This document shows positions 9,204 through 18,583 of a DNA stretch of 64,000 bases, in pieces; the first letter of the stretch is position 1; every line of letters begins with the position of its first letter. A model generated the notes under the pieces. It was not told the DNA's origin. It saw only the letters and a list, made by a program, of their open reading frames with translations, and searched no databases. Made by a program: the position numbers and the translations under genes. The stretch comes from Allobosea sp. (GTDB lineage: Bacteria; Pseudomonadota; Alphaproteobacteria; Rhizobiales; Beijerinckiaceae). Where the stretch lies: positions 124,001 through 188,000 of the forward strand of contig JAAEQB010000012.1 of the NCBI GenBank assembly GCA_024231975.1. Reading direction: 5' to 3'.

Positions 9204-9243
9204 AGCATCTCCGCGCTTCTTCGAAACGCGGAGATGCTTCAAG
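9199..9243 (+). terminator. Strong hairpin overlapping the stop of the synthetase gene
   Basis: A perfect 17-bp inverted repeat (arms 9199-9215 and 9227-9243) with an 11-nt loop begins just at the stop codon of the ATP-grasp gene. There is no long T-run, but the stem is GC-rich and perfectly matched, so it probably ends the cassette transcript or protects its 3' end. Confidence 0.65.
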
Positions 9244-9256
9244 TCCCTTATCCCAC

Positions 9257-9300
9257 GCATTTTCTTCACGCGAACCGGTACCCACTTCGCTCGAAAATGC
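9257..9300. repeat. Rhizobiales-type intergenic repeat
   Basis: Bounded by GCATTTTC and GAAAATGC arms and containing the GCGAACCGGTACC core, this element has the look of a dispersed intergenic repeat common in Hyphomicrobiales genomes. It directly follows the hairpin at 9199-9243 and precedes the VOC gene. Confidence 0.65.
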
Positions 9301-9328
9301 TCTGGCGCCTCCAGCCTACGGTCTGCCC

Positions 9329-10201
9329 ATGCCTGAAACAAATGCCCGCGGCCTCGACCATCTCGTCATCGGCGTCGCCGATCTCGATGCGGCCGGCGCC
9401 TTCTATGCCGATCTCGGCTTCCGCGTCGGGGCGCGCAACCGGCACCCCTGGGGCACCGAGAACCGGATCGTCCAGTTTCCCGGCGCCTTCCTCGAATTGA
9501 TCACGGTCGGCGATGCCATGCTGATCCCGCCGCATGCGCCTCGGCATTTCTCTTTCGGCGCCTTCGTGCGCGACGCGCTGGCGCGCGGCGAGGGCATGTC
9601 GATGCTGGTGCTGGAGAGCCAGGATTCGGAGGGCGATGCCGAGGGCTTCCGCAGCGCGGGTATCGGCGATTTCGAGCCGTTCTTCTTCGAACGGCAGGCG
9701 CGTCGGCCGGATGGCAGCGAGGTCCGCGTCGCCTTCTCGCTCGCTTTTGCCGAGAATCAGAAGGCACCCGAGTGCGGCTTCTTCGTCTGCCAGCAGCACG
9801 AGCCGCAGAACTTCTGGAACCCGGCCTTCCAGCAGCACGAGAACGGCGCGAGCGGGCTGTCCGCCGTGTTCCTGGTGGCGCAGGAGCCGGCCGCACAGAC
9901 CGCTTTCCTCAGCGCCTTCTCGGGCGCCGAGAGTTTCGCGACGCCGGAGGCGGGCCTGCGCCTGCCGCTGCCACGTGGACGCCTGGAGGTGCTGACGCCG
10001 CAGGCCGCGGCGGCCAAGCTCGAAGACGAGAGCGGGCGCGAGCAAGCCCACTTTGCCGGTTTTGCGGTTGCTGTGCCCAACCTGGAACCGATTCGGTTGC
10101 GGCTCGCCGGGCGCGGCATCGCGCATGGCGGAGAGGGCGCGCGTATCGTCGTGCCGGCGGATGCCGCCTTCGGCTGCGCCATCGTTTTCGAGAGGAGCTG
10201 A
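9329..10201 (+). CDS. VOC-superfamily (glyoxalase-like domain) protein
   Basis: A 290-residue cytoplasmic protein built of two vicinal-oxygen-chelate half-folds. The first opens with LDHLVIGVADLDAAGAFYADLGF, a typical glyoxalase start with a His metal ligand; the second begins near residue 130, with a conserved FFVCQQHEPQNFWNP segment that marks the PF13468-like glyoxalase group. Substrate is unknown. The ATG at 9329 begins the homologous part; the frame is open further upstream but that part overlaps the ATP-grasp gene. Confidence 0.8.
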   Translation: MPETNARGLDHLVIGVADLDAAGAFYADLGFRVGARNRHPWGTENRIVQFPGAFLELITVGDAMLIPPHAPRHFSFGAFVRDALARGEGMSMLVLESQDSEGDAEGFRSAGIGDFEPFFFERQARRPDGSEVRVAFSLAFAENQKAPECGFFVCQQHEPQNFWNPAFQQHENGASGLSAVFLVAQEPAAQTAFLSAFSGAESFATPEAGLRLPLPRGRLEVLTPQAAAAKLEDESGREQAHFAGFAVAVPNLEPIRLRLAGRGIAHGGEGARIVVPADAAFGCAIVFERS

Positions 10202-10224
10202 GCGCCGGAGGCTCAGCGCATCGA

Positions 10225-10482
10225 TCAGCGCCGGCCCGGCCGCCCCCTGCGACCCCAGGCACGCGCCCGGGCGACGCGCATGCGCCACCAGCCGCCAGCC
10301 CGGCGGCGGTGCGTCAGCCGGCCGACGAGCAGCGCATAGTCGGCCTCGGCTCCGGAAGCCTGCGCCAAGGCGCGGTCGAGATCGAGCGGGCTTGCTGCCG
10401 TTGCCGCAGAGGGCAGGGCGGCGAGGGATGCGCCGCCGGCGACGGCACCGATCAGGCCCAGAAGAAATTGGCGACGCTGCAT
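10225..10482 (-). CDS. Small Tat-signal protein of unknown function
   Basis: An 85-residue protein that starts MQRRQFLLGLIGAV, a twin-arginine motif with a hydrophobic core and a likely signal-peptidase site after about residue 30 (TAA-A). GGAG lies 7 nt before the ATG. The mature part is only about 55 residues, and its last 28 are very rich in Arg, Trp and Gly. I do not recognise a family. It is convergent with the VOC gene and lies between two intergenic repeat elements. Confidence 0.6.
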   Translation of the reverse strand: MQRRQFLLGLIGAVAGGASLAALPSAATAASPLDLDRALAQASGAEADYALLVGRLTHRRRAGGWWRMRVARARAWGRRGRPGRR

Positions 10483-10614
10483 GACGGTCTCCTTGCTGCA
10501 ATGGCAAGGAGAGTGCTTGAGCCGGCCGGGTTCGTAGTCCTTCAAACCGATGACCGCTCGAGCGAGCTGATACGAAGCCGCCCGCGAGGCCGTTGCAAGG
10601 CGCCGTGTTCTATA

Positions 10615-10660
10615 GCATCGGACCGAAAAGTGGAATCCACTTTTCGGAATAATTCGATGC
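10615..10660. repeat. Rhizobiales-type palindromic repeat
   Basis: Outer arms GCATCG/CGATGC enclose a perfect 12-bp inverted repeat (CCGAAAAGTGGA and its complement, one base apart). The composition and form match dispersed intergenic elements of Hyphomicrobiales. It lies upstream of the small Tat-signal gene and beyond the opgH terminator. Confidence 0.7.
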
Positions 10661-10674
10661 GATAACAATGTGAT

Positions 10675-10714
10675 AGATCATCGTGATCGCGTCCGTTCGG
10701 ACGCGCGATGATCT
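10675..10714 (-). terminator. Hairpin after opgH
   Basis: Arms AGATCATCG/CGATGATCT (9 bp) and an inner GCGTCC-GTTC-GGACGC hairpin form a long stem that begins at the opgH stop codon. It probably ends the opgGH transcript, though no T-run is present. Confidence 0.65.
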
Positions 10715-12911
10715 AGTGGGTGGGCGCCTCGGCGCCGGCATGGGCCGGGCCATCCGGCAAATTGGCCAGCAGGCCGAGCAAAGCGCGGTCGTGCAGCACG
10801 ACCATGCGTTCCTTCGGCTTCAGCCAGATCGCTGCGTCGGCGATCGTCTCGGCGTCGATCAGCTTGGCTTGCGCCACGGCGCGGTCTGGCTCGATCTCGC
10901 CGCGCCGACGCGGCTGGACATGCGGCAGCATGGCTTCATGCGTCGCCCGCAGCATCGGATCAGCGTGGAGCACGGTCAGCCCGTCGGCATCGTCGAAGCC
11001 GGCTTGCGAGAACTCGGCCTGGAGCGCGTTGGCCCGCAGGGCGATCGCCGGCGGGTCGCCTTCCTCCGGCGTCATCAGGAGGCCGCGCCGCTTCAGCCAG
11101 AGGCCGAGCGCGAGGTTGCCCGAGGCCCAGGACAGCGGGATCGCCAGCAGCAAGCCGACGATCGTCGGCGACATCCAGGCGAAGAGCGAGGTCGCGATCA
11201 TGAAGGCCGAGAGGCCGGCGACGAGACCGAGCAGCGTATGGGCGCGGTGCCGGCGGACGATGTCCTTGAGCGGGATCGAGCCGTCGTCGCGACGCTGCGG
11301 ATTCCAGCCGGTGTCGCGCCCGACCAGGATCTGGAAGACCGAGCCGGACTGGATCACCATCATGATCGGCGCGAAGAAGGCCGAGAACAGGATCTCCAGC
11401 AGTGCCGAGAGGACGAGCCGGATGCCGCCGCCGCAGGCGCGCCGGAGCTTGCCGTCGAACAGCGTCAGCAGGAGGCCGAACAGCTTCGGCGCCAAAAGGA
11501 TCGCCATGGTCAGCCCGAACAGGTTGAGCGCGCGCTCGGGGTCGAAGCGCGGCCAGACCGGGAAGAGCCTGAACTCCTCGGTGAAATACTCCGGCCTGGC
11601 GTAGTTGACCTGCAGCACGATCAGGATGCCGACCACCAACTGCATCAGCCAGAAGGGCGAGGCGAGATAGGCCATCATGCCGGTGGCGAAGTGCTGGCGG
11701 GTCGAGAGCTTCAGGCCCTTGGCGCCGATGATGCGCGAGTGCTGCAGATTGCCCTGGCACCAGCGCCGGTCGCGCGTGGCGATGTCGATCAGCGAAGGTG
11801 GGCTCTCCTCATAGGAGCCCGTCAGGTCGGGCAGCATGTAGACAGACCAGCCGGCGCGCCGGATCAGCGCGGCTTCGACGAAGTCATGGCTGAGCACATG
11901 GCCGCCGAAAGGCGGCTTGCCCTTGAGGTCGGGCAGGCCGCAATGATCGGCGAAGGCCTTCGTCCGGATGATCGCGTTGTGGCCCCAATAGTTGCCATCG
12001 CGGCCGGACCAGATCGCGAGGCCCGTGGCGATCACCGGACCATAGACCCGCGCCGCGAACTGCTGCAGGCGCGCGAAGAAGGTGTTGCGGTTGATGATCA
12101 GCGGCAGCGACTGGATGATGCCGGCGTCGGGGTCGGCCTCCATCGCCGCGGCGAGGCGCACGATGCAGGTGCCGGTCATCAGGCTGTCGGCGTCGAGCAC
12201 GACCATGTGCTCGTAGTGACCGCCCCAGCGCGTGACGAAGTCGGCGATGTTGCCGGCCTTGCGGTGATGGTTCTTCGGCCGGTGGCGGTAGTAGATGCGG
12301 GCGTCCGGCCCGAGCCGCTGGCGCAGCGCCAGGAAGGCGCGCTCTTCCGCCACCCAGATGTCGGGGTTTGTGGTGTCGGAAACGATGAAATAGTCGAAAT
12401 GGGCGCCCAGGCCCGTCGCCTCGATCGACTCGCGGATCGCCGCCACCGCGGCGAAGGTCCGCGCCGTCGATTCGTTGTAAATCGGCATGACCACGACGGT
12501 CTTCTGCGTCAGCGCCTCGGCGCGCGGGCTCTTCACCAGCCGGAAGAGCAGGGCGCAGAAGCCGAGGATGGCGCTGGTGAAGGCGAGCGCGATCCAGGAG
12601 AAATTCACCGTGAAGAGGACCAGCAGCACGTACTGCAGGAAGGTCGTGCGGCTGACCGACACGACATGATACATCTCCCAGGCGCCATAGGCGGTCAGCG
12701 CCCAGGCGCCGCCGAAGACGAAGATGCGGGCGAGCCAGGGCGTGCGCCAGGCTTGCGGCACGGCCCGCTTGCGTCCCTCCGAGGCGTTCCAGCTGCGGAA
12801 GGACTGCACCGGCATCTCGAGCCGGTTCTCGGGCGGCGTCGCCTCGACTGGGGCGGGATAGCCGGTCGCGACCTCGATCTCGGCCGGGCGGGCAAGCGCT
12901 TCCACAGTCAC
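10713..12911 (-). CDS. opgH: Glucans biosynthesis glucosyltransferase H
   Basis: Inner-membrane family-2 glycosyltransferase that builds the beta-1,2 glucose backbone of osmoregulated periplasmic glucans and passes it to the periplasm. The 732-residue protein has N-terminal membrane segments, a cytoplasmic GT2 domain with VVMPIYNE, DADSLMTG and the RRWCQGNLQ (QxxRW-type) motif, then several C-terminal membrane helices. I place the start at GTG 12911, whose bases overlap the opgG stop as GTGA; the frame is open much further upstream but that would lie inside opgG. Translational coupling with opgG is therefore likely. Confidence 0.93.
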   Translation of the reverse strand: MTVEALARPAEIEVATGYPAPVEATPPENRLEMPVQSFRSWNASEGRKRAVPQAWRTPWLARIFVFGGAWALTAYGAWEMYHVVSVSRTTFLQYVLLVLFTVNFSWIALAFTSAILGFCALLFRLVKSPRAEALTQKTVVVMPIYNESTARTFAAVAAIRESIEATGLGAHFDYFIVSDTTNPDIWVAEERAFLALRQRLGPDARIYYRHRPKNHHRKAGNIADFVTRWGGHYEHMVVLDADSLMTGTCIVRLAAAMEADPDAGIIQSLPLIINRNTFFARLQQFAARVYGPVIATGLAIWSGRDGNYWGHNAIIRTKAFADHCGLPDLKGKPPFGGHVLSHDFVEAALIRRAGWSVYMLPDLTGSYEESPPSLIDIATRDRRWCQGNLQHSRIIGAKGLKLSTRQHFATGMMAYLASPFWLMQLVVGILIVLQVNYARPEYFTEEFRLFPVWPRFDPERALNLFGLTMAILLAPKLFGLLLTLFDGKLRRACGGGIRLVLSALLEILFSAFFAPIMMVIQSGSVFQILVGRDTGWNPQRRDDGSIPLKDIVRRHRAHTLLGLVAGLSAFMIATSLFAWMSPTIVGLLLAIPLSWASGNLALGLWLKRRGLLMTPEEGDPPAIALRANALQAEFSQAGFDDADGLTVLHADPMLRATHEAMLPHVQPRRRGEIEPDRAVAQAKLIDAETIADAAIWLKPKERMVVLHDRALLGLLANLPDGPAHAGAEAPTH

Positions 12912-14473
12912 CAGGTCCACCGATTGAGTAGGGTTTCCGAAACCGGCTGGCCGCCGGCATCGAGCACCAGGCGCAGCTCCGAGAGCGTTTCGCTGCCGGG
13001 ATCGACCTCGAAGGCGACGCGCATGGTCCGTCGCTCCGGGAACGGCCAGAGCCGCAGATTCTGGATCGTACCCGGCGTCGCCGTGACATTGGCACGGATG
13101 GCCGCGACGAGGGCAGGGTCGCCGAGCCGCTCGCCGGTGAAATCGACGAGGAAGCGGCGGCGGCGCGCCTGCGAGCCGCGCCCCTGCCGGAGCCGGGTCG
13201 CGGTGGCGAGCGGCGGCCGTTCCGGCGGCTGCCAGCACCAGGCCTGGCGATAGGCGATCGTGGTCTCGCTGCCGGCGGCGATCGGCTGGCGCGGGCGCCA
13301 ATAGCTGATGATGTTGTCGTTGAGCTCGGATTCGCTGGGAATCTCGATCAGTTGGACCGAGCCCGGGCCCCATTCGCCCAGCGGCTCCATCCAGACGCTC
13401 GGTCGCAGCTCGAAGCGCTGGTCGTCGTCGACGAAGGCGTTGGGGTCGCGCTCGCGCTGGACCAGGCCGAAGCCGCGCGGATTCGAATCCTGGAAGGACG
13501 AGACCTGCAGATTGGCGGGGTTGCTGACCGGCCGGTAGATCCATTCGCCGTTGCCGGTAAGCATCTGCACGCCGGAGATCTCGTGCACCGCCGGACGCAG
13601 ATCGTCGAAGCCGCGCCGGCTCTGCGGTCCCGAGAGGAAGGTACCCATCACGCAGCCGAAGCCGACATGGTCGAGATTGGCGCGGGCGAACAAGGTCATC
13701 TCGACATCGATGAAGGTGACGTCGCCGGGGCGCAGGGTCATGCGGACCGCGCCGGTGACGCTCTCGGAATCGAGCAGCGCGTGGATGATCAGCACGCCGG
13801 CGGCGGGGCTCGGCCGCTCGATCCAATAGGCACGGAAGAACGGGATCTCCTCGCCGCGCGTCTCGCCCGGCCGCAGGATCAGGGCGCGGGCCAGCGCGCC
13901 GAAATTCTGGCCGCGGGCGAGCGAGCGGAAGAAGGTCGCGCCCTGGAACAGCGCGAGCTCGTAGGGACGCTCCAGCCCGGCGGAGACGCGGAAGCCCGAA
14001 AATTGCAGGTCCGCTCCCGCTGGCGGCGGCGTCACGCGGCCATAATTGAACTTGCCGGGATCGAAGGCGACCCGCCGGACCACCTCATCTTCGACCGTGA
14101 ACAGGCTGACGGGCGAAGAGAAGACATAGCCGCGGTGCAGCGGCTCGACGGTGAAACCGCGATTCTCGCCGGCCCAGATCATGCCCGAGGGCTGCGCCCT
14201 GATGCCGACATACTGGTCGTAAGGCAGGGTGGCGTAGCCTTCCGGCAGGTCGGTCGCGAGCAGCGGCACCATCGGCCGACGCGAGAGCACGCGCGCGGCT
14301 TCGATCACCAGCGCAGGGTCGAAGCGCTGCCCCTCGGTAATGACCGATTGCACCAGACCGGCCCATGTCGTCGGGGCCTGCGCCGCCGCGGTGCCGACGG
14401 CAAAGCGCTGCGCGATGGCGCCAGTCGCTGCGAGGCTCAAAAATCGGCGGCGATTCAAGGATTTCGACATCAT
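12908..14473 (-). CDS. opgG: Periplasmic glucan biosynthesis protein OpgG/OpgD family
   Basis: Periplasmic protein needed to form the branched osmoregulated glucan made by OpgH. The 521-residue protein has a twin-arginine signal (NRRRFLSLAATG) and the two-domain MdoG fold, with LDSESVTGAVRMTLRPGD and the conserved ENRGFTVEPLHRGYVF region. Tat export is usual for OpgD and for many alphaproteobacterial OpgG proteins; pairing with opgH favours OpgG. The start is either of two adjacent ATGs at 14473 and 14470; a TTG at 14479 is also possible. No clear ribosome site precedes any of them. Confidence 0.9.
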   Translation of the reverse strand: MMSKSLNRRRFLSLAATGAIAQRFAVGTAAAQAPTTWAGLVQSVITEGQRFDPALVIEAARVLSRRPMVPLLATDLPEGYATLPYDQYVGIRAQPSGMIWAGENRGFTVEPLHRGYVFSSPVSLFTVEDEVVRRVAFDPGKFNYGRVTPPPAGADLQFSGFRVSAGLERPYELALFQGATFFRSLARGQNFGALARALILRPGETRGEEIPFFRAYWIERPSPAAGVLIIHALLDSESVTGAVRMTLRPGDVTFIDVEMTLFARANLDHVGFGCVMGTFLSGPQSRRGFDDLRPAVHEISGVQMLTGNGEWIYRPVSNPANLQVSSFQDSNPRGFGLVQRERDPNAFVDDDQRFELRPSVWMEPLGEWGPGSVQLIEIPSESELNDNIISYWRPRQPIAAGSETTIAYRQAWCWQPPERPPLATATRLRQGRGSQARRRRFLVDFTGERLGDPALVAAIRANVTATPGTIQNLRLWPFPERRTMRVAFEVDPGSETLSELRLVLDAGGQPVSETLLNRWTW

Positions 14474-14776
14474 ATCCAACTTGGGCCGGCAAAGCTCTGC
14501 CGACTTGCGCTTCTAGAGCATTTCGCGCGGGGCTGAAAAGCGCGGTGCAAGGCCAAAGGCGAAAAAAGGGACGCCTTGCATGCAGGAATGCCATGCCGAA
14601 AACGATGCCGCATCAGATGGCTCGTCGGAGGCCGGCGCCGGAGCGCATCGTCCGCTGGGTTTTGCCAAATCCGCTCGCAATCGGCTATCCACCGCCGGTG
14701 CGGCAATCGCCTGCATCCGGGACGACGGCCGGTCGTGGCCGCGTTTCCTCTCTAGAGACCATGTGACAGGACGATC
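14474..14776. other. opgG-glmU divergent intergenic region
   Basis: About 303 bp between two divergent operons. No convincing reading frame or RNA gene is seen. It should hold promoters for opgGH and glmUS, and the CTAGAGCATTTCG stretch near 14512 resembles the edge of a Rhizobiales intergenic repeat. No clean promoter hexamers stand out. Confidence 0.5.
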
Positions 14777-16141
14777 ATGACGGAAATGCAGCCCGCCCGG
14801 ACCTGCCTCGCCATCGTGCTGGCGGCGGGCGAGGGGACCCGGATGAAGTCGGCGCGGCCCAAGGTGCTGCACGAGGTGGCCGGCCGCTCGCTGCTCGGCC
14901 ATGCCCTGGCTGCCGTGACGGCTGCAGGCGCCGATGCGCTCGCCGTGGTGATCGGACCCGATCGGCCGGACGTCGCGGCCGAGGTCAAGAAGCATGCGCC
15001 GCACGCCGCGGTGTTCGTCCAGAGCGAGCGCAAGGGCACGGCGCATGCGGTGCTGGCGGCTCGCGAGAGCCTGGCGGGCACGCATGACGATATCCTGGTC
15101 GCCTTCGCCGATACCCCGCTGGTGCGGCCCGAGACCTTCGCCGAGCTGCGTAAGGCGCTGCATGGCGGTGTCGGCGTCGCGGCGCTCGGCTTCGAGGCGC
15201 GCGACCCGACGGGCTATGGCCGCTTCGTCACGCAGGACGGCGCGTTGCAGGAAATCGTCGAGCACAAGGATGCCGACGAGGCGACCCGCGCGATCACGCT
15301 GTGCAATGCCGGGCTGATGGCGCTCGACGGCGGCAAGGCGCTCGCCATCCTCGATGCGATCGGCTGCGCCAACGCACAGAACGAATATTACCTGACCGAT
15401 GCCGTCGCGGTGGCGCGCGGCCAGGGCCTGAAGGCGGTCGCCCGGGTCGCGCCTGAGGTCGAGGTCCAGGGCGTCAACGACCGGGCCCAGCTCGCGGCCG
15501 TCGAGGCCGATTTCCAGCGCCGCAAGCGGCTGGAGGTGATGCTGGCCGGGGCCACGCTGGTCGCGCCAGAAACCGTGTTCTTCAGCCATGACACTGTGAT
15601 CGGCCGCGATGTCCTGATCGAGCCCAACGTCGTCTTCGGCCCAGGCGTCAAGGTTGCGGACAATGCCGTCATCCACGCCTTCTCGCATCTGGACGGGGCG
15701 AGCGTGGGTCCAAGCGCCTCGATCGGCCCTTATGCCCGCCTGCGACCCGGTGCCGAGCTGGCGAAGGGCGCGCGGGTCGGCAACTTCGTCGAGATCAAGG
15801 CGGCGGCGATCGGCGAAGGCGCCAAGGTCAACCACCTGACCTATATCGGCGATGCCGAGATCGGCGCGAACGCCAACATCGGCGCCGGCACGATCACCTG
15901 CAATTACGACGGCTTCTTCAAGGCGAAGACGATCGTCGGCGAGGGCGCCTTCGTCGGCTCCAATTCGGCGCTGGTCGCGCCGGTGACGATCGGGGCGGGC
16001 GCCTATGTCGGCTCGGGCTCGGTCATCACTCGCGACGTCAAGCCGGATGCGCTCGCCGTCGCGCGCGGCCGGCAGATGGAGCGCGAGGGCTGGGCTTCGG
16101 CCTTCAGGGCTGCCGCCCAGGCCCGAAAGGCCCGGCAATAG
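14777..16141 (+). CDS. glmU: Bifunctional UDP-N-acetylglucosamine pyrophosphorylase / glucosamine-1-phosphate N-acetyltransferase
   Basis: Makes UDP-GlcNAc for peptidoglycan and LPS from glucosamine-1-phosphate, acetyl-CoA and UTP. The 454-residue protein has the N-terminal nucleotidyltransferase domain with LAAGEGTRMKSARPKVLHE and a C-terminal left-handed beta-helix of hexapeptide repeats (GANANIGAGTITCNYDG and following). Length is canonical. It is followed by glmS 108 bp downstream, so the two consecutive enzymes of amino-sugar supply are together. Confidence 0.97.
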   Translation: MTEMQPARTCLAIVLAAGEGTRMKSARPKVLHEVAGRSLLGHALAAVTAAGADALAVVIGPDRPDVAAEVKKHAPHAAVFVQSERKGTAHAVLAARESLAGTHDDILVAFADTPLVRPETFAELRKALHGGVGVAALGFEARDPTGYGRFVTQDGALQEIVEHKDADEATRAITLCNAGLMALDGGKALAILDAIGCANAQNEYYLTDAVAVARGQGLKAVARVAPEVEVQGVNDRAQLAAVEADFQRRKRLEVMLAGATLVAPETVFFSHDTVIGRDVLIEPNVVFGPGVKVADNAVIHAFSHLDGASVGPSASIGPYARLRPGAELAKGARVGNFVEIKAAAIGEGAKVNHLTYIGDAEIGANANIGAGTITCNYDGFFKAKTIVGEGAFVGSNSALVAPVTIGAGAYVGSGSVITRDVKPDALAVARGRQMEREGWASAFRAAAQARKARQ

Positions 16142-16249
16142 GCGATTTGCAAGGCATTTCGTTCACAGTTCGACATTCAACGTGATTTCGCATTTGCCGG
16201 CTCGCGGCTTATTGCGATGCGCATCGACATCAACGGATGAGGCACATCC

Positions 16250-18076
16250 ATGTGCGGGATCGTGGGCATTCTCGGCAAGCAGGCCGTCGCCGGCCAGGTC
16301 GTCGAGGCGCTGCGGCGGCTCGAATATCGCGGCTATGATTCGGCCGGCGTCGCGACGCTCGAAGGCGGCCGACTCAGCCGCCGCCGCGCCGAGGGCAAGC
16401 TCAAGAATCTCGAAGTGCGCCTCTCCAACGAGCCGCTCGAGGGCCTGATCGGCATCGGCCATACCCGCTGGGCGACGCATGGCAAGCCGACCGAGAGCAA
16501 TGCCCATCCGCACGCCACCGAGAAGCTGGCGGTCGTCCATAACGGCATCATCGAGAACTTCCGCGAGCTCAAGGCCGAACTCGAGGCCGATGGCCACGTC
16601 TTCGCCAGCGAGACCGACACCGAGGTCGTCGCCCATCTCGTCACCCGCGAGCTCGACCGCGGCAAGGACCCGGTCGCGGCGGTCGGGGCCGCGCTGCCGC
16701 ATCTGCGCGGCGCCTTCGCGCTCGCCTTCCTGTTCGAAGGGCAGGAAGACCTGCTGATCGGCGCCCGCAAGGGCTCGCCGCTCGCCGTCGGCATCGGCGA
16801 CGGCGAGATGTATCTCGGCTCGGATGCGCTAGCATTGGCGCCGTTCACCAACCTCATCGCCTATCTCGACGAGGGCGACTGGGTGGTGCTGAACCGCAAG
16901 GGCGCGACCTTCTACGACGCCGACGGGAGCCAGGTCGATCGCCGCGCCCAGCGCGTCGCGGCTGGTGCCTTCCTGGTCGAGAAGGGCAACCACCATCACT
17001 TCATGGCCAAGGAGATCTACGAGCAGCCGGAAGTGGTCGGCCATACGCTGACGCATTATGTCGACATGGCGAACGGCGTGACGCGTCTGCCCTTCGAGAC
17101 GCCGTTCGACTGGAAGAATCTGTCGCGCCTCTCGGTCTCGGCCTGTGGCACGGCCTACTACGCCGGTCTCACCGCCAAATACTGGTTCGAGAAGCTGGCA
17201 CGCCTGCCGGTGGAGATCGATGTCGCCTCCGAATTCCGTTATCGCGAGGCGCCGCTGCCGGCGAACGGGCTCGCGCTCTTCGTCTCGCAATCGGGCGAGA
17301 CGGCCGACACGCTCGCCTGCCTGCGCTATGCCCGCCAGGAAGGCCAGCACGTCATGTCGGTCGTCAACGTGCCGACCTCGACGATTGCCCGCGAGAGCGA
17401 CGTCGTCGCCCCGACGCTGGCCGGGCCCGAGATCGGCGTCGCCTCGACCAAGGCCTTCACCTGCCAGCTGACGGCGCTTGCTGGCCTCGCCATCGCCGCC
17501 GCTCGTGCCCGCGGCACTCTCTCGGCCGAGCAGGAGGCGCGCTACGTCCAGGAGTTGATCGCGCTGCCCGGCCTGATGGCGCAGGCGCTGACGCTGGAAC
17601 CGGAGATCGAGAAGCTCGCCCGCAAGCTCTCCAGGGCGCGCGACGTGCTCTATCTCGGCCGCGGCACTGCCTTCCCGCTGGCGCTGGAAGGCGCGCTGAA
17701 GCTCAAGGAAATCAGCTACATCCATGCGGAAGGTTATCCGGCGGGCGAGCTCAAGCACGGCCCGATCGCGCTGATCGACGAGGACATGCCGGTCGTGGTG
17801 ATCGCGCCGCATGACGCACTCTTCGAGAAGACCGCCTCGAATATGCAGGAAGTCGCGGCGCGCGGCGGCCGGATCATCCTGATCACCGATGCCAAGGGCG
17901 CGGAAGAAGCCGGCATCGTGCCGGAGGCGACGATCATCATGCCGGAGATGGATCCGCTGTTCGCGCCGATCGTCTATTCGGTGCCGATCCAGATGATCGC
18001 CTATCAGACCGCCGTCTTCATGGGCAAGGACGTCGACCAGCCGCGCAATCTGGCGAAGTCGGTCACCGTCGAGTGA
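16250..18076 (+). CDS. glmS: Glutamine-fructose-6-phosphate aminotransferase (isomerising)
   Basis: Makes glucosamine-6-phosphate from fructose-6-phosphate and glutamine, the entry to UDP-GlcNAc. The 608-residue protein begins MCGIVGILG, so Cys2 is the N-terminal nucleophile of the class II glutaminase domain; two SIS domains follow (SACGTAYYAG, then FVSQSGETADT; YLGRGTAFPLALEGALKLKE). It ends with the usual KSVTVE tail. The last 14 bp overlap the convergent DUF454 gene. No glmS ribozyme-like leader is seen. Confidence 0.98.
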   Translation: MCGIVGILGKQAVAGQVVEALRRLEYRGYDSAGVATLEGGRLSRRRAEGKLKNLEVRLSNEPLEGLIGIGHTRWATHGKPTESNAHPHATEKLAVVHNGIIENFRELKAELEADGHVFASETDTEVVAHLVTRELDRGKDPVAAVGAALPHLRGAFALAFLFEGQEDLLIGARKGSPLAVGIGDGEMYLGSDALALAPFTNLIAYLDEGDWVVLNRKGATFYDADGSQVDRRAQRVAAGAFLVEKGNHHHFMAKEIYEQPEVVGHTLTHYVDMANGVTRLPFETPFDWKNLSRLSVSACGTAYYAGLTAKYWFEKLARLPVEIDVASEFRYREAPLPANGLALFVSQSGETADTLACLRYARQEGQHVMSVVNVPTSTIARESDVVAPTLAGPEIGVASTKAFTCQLTALAGLAIAAARARGTLSAEQEARYVQELIALPGLMAQALTLEPEIEKLARKLSRARDVLYLGRGTAFPLALEGALKLKEISYIHAEGYPAGELKHGPIALIDEDMPVVVIAPHDALFEKTASNMQEVAARGGRIILITDAKGAEEAGIVPEATIIMPEMDPLFAPIVYSVPIQMIAYQTAVFMGKDVDQPRNLAKSVTVE

Positions 18077-18482
18077 TCTGCTCCCCGGTCGGCTCCGGCC
18101 GGCTCGCGACATAGGTGCCGGCCGCGATCAGGCCGGCACCGCTCAGCCAGAGCGCGATCGGCGGCGCATCGGTCGCCGCCACGATGACGAAGCTCAGCAG
18201 CATCGAGCCGCAGGCGATGTATTTCGTCCTGCGGGCGATCGCGCCGGTCTTGCGCCAGCGCACCACCTCCGGCCCGAGCCGGGGATGATTGACCAGCCAG
18301 CTTTCAAAGCGTGGCGAGGAGCGCGAGAAGCACCAGGCGGCCGCGATCAGGAAGACCGTGCCGGGCATCACCGGCAGAATCAGCCCGATGATGCCGAGCA
18401 GCACGCAGAGCCACCCGGCTGCGAGATAGAGCGGGCGATGCCAGCGGGGCTGGGGGCTGGACGGTTCGGACACGAGGCACAT
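18063..18482 (-). CDS. DUF454 (YbaN family) membrane protein
   Basis: A 139-residue inner-membrane protein with the family core LLGIIGLILPVMPGTVFLIAAAWCFSRSSP and the following NHPRLGP segment, and two further helices near the C-terminus. Function of DUF454/YbaN is unknown. It is convergent with and overlaps the 3' end of glmS by 14 bp. Confidence 0.88.
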   Translation of the reverse strand: MCLVSEPSSPQPRWHRPLYLAAGWLCVLLGIIGLILPVMPGTVFLIAAAWCFSRSSPRFESWLVNHPRLGPEVVRWRKTGAIARRTKYIACGSMLLSFVIVAATDAPPIALWLSGAGLIAAGTYVASRPEPTGEQITRR

Positions 18483-18583
18483 CGACGAATCGGGGGGTAG
18501 CCAGCAGCTTAGGCTCGGCTATCGTTCGATAGTGCGGCGCAATATGATCTGGCCGCAAGAGCGGATGGAGACCCGGATCGTCG

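Noticed and set aside
10683..13253. Long plus-strand open frame opposite opgH/opgG
   Set aside because: Composition is Arg/Asp/Glu/Ala-rich with no motifs; opgH and opgG on the minus strand are well supported.
12912..13826. Extended N-terminus for opgH
   Set aside because: The frame stays open through opgG, but the added residues are Arg/Ala-rich without homology and overlap the opgG coding sequence; the GTGA overlap start is better.
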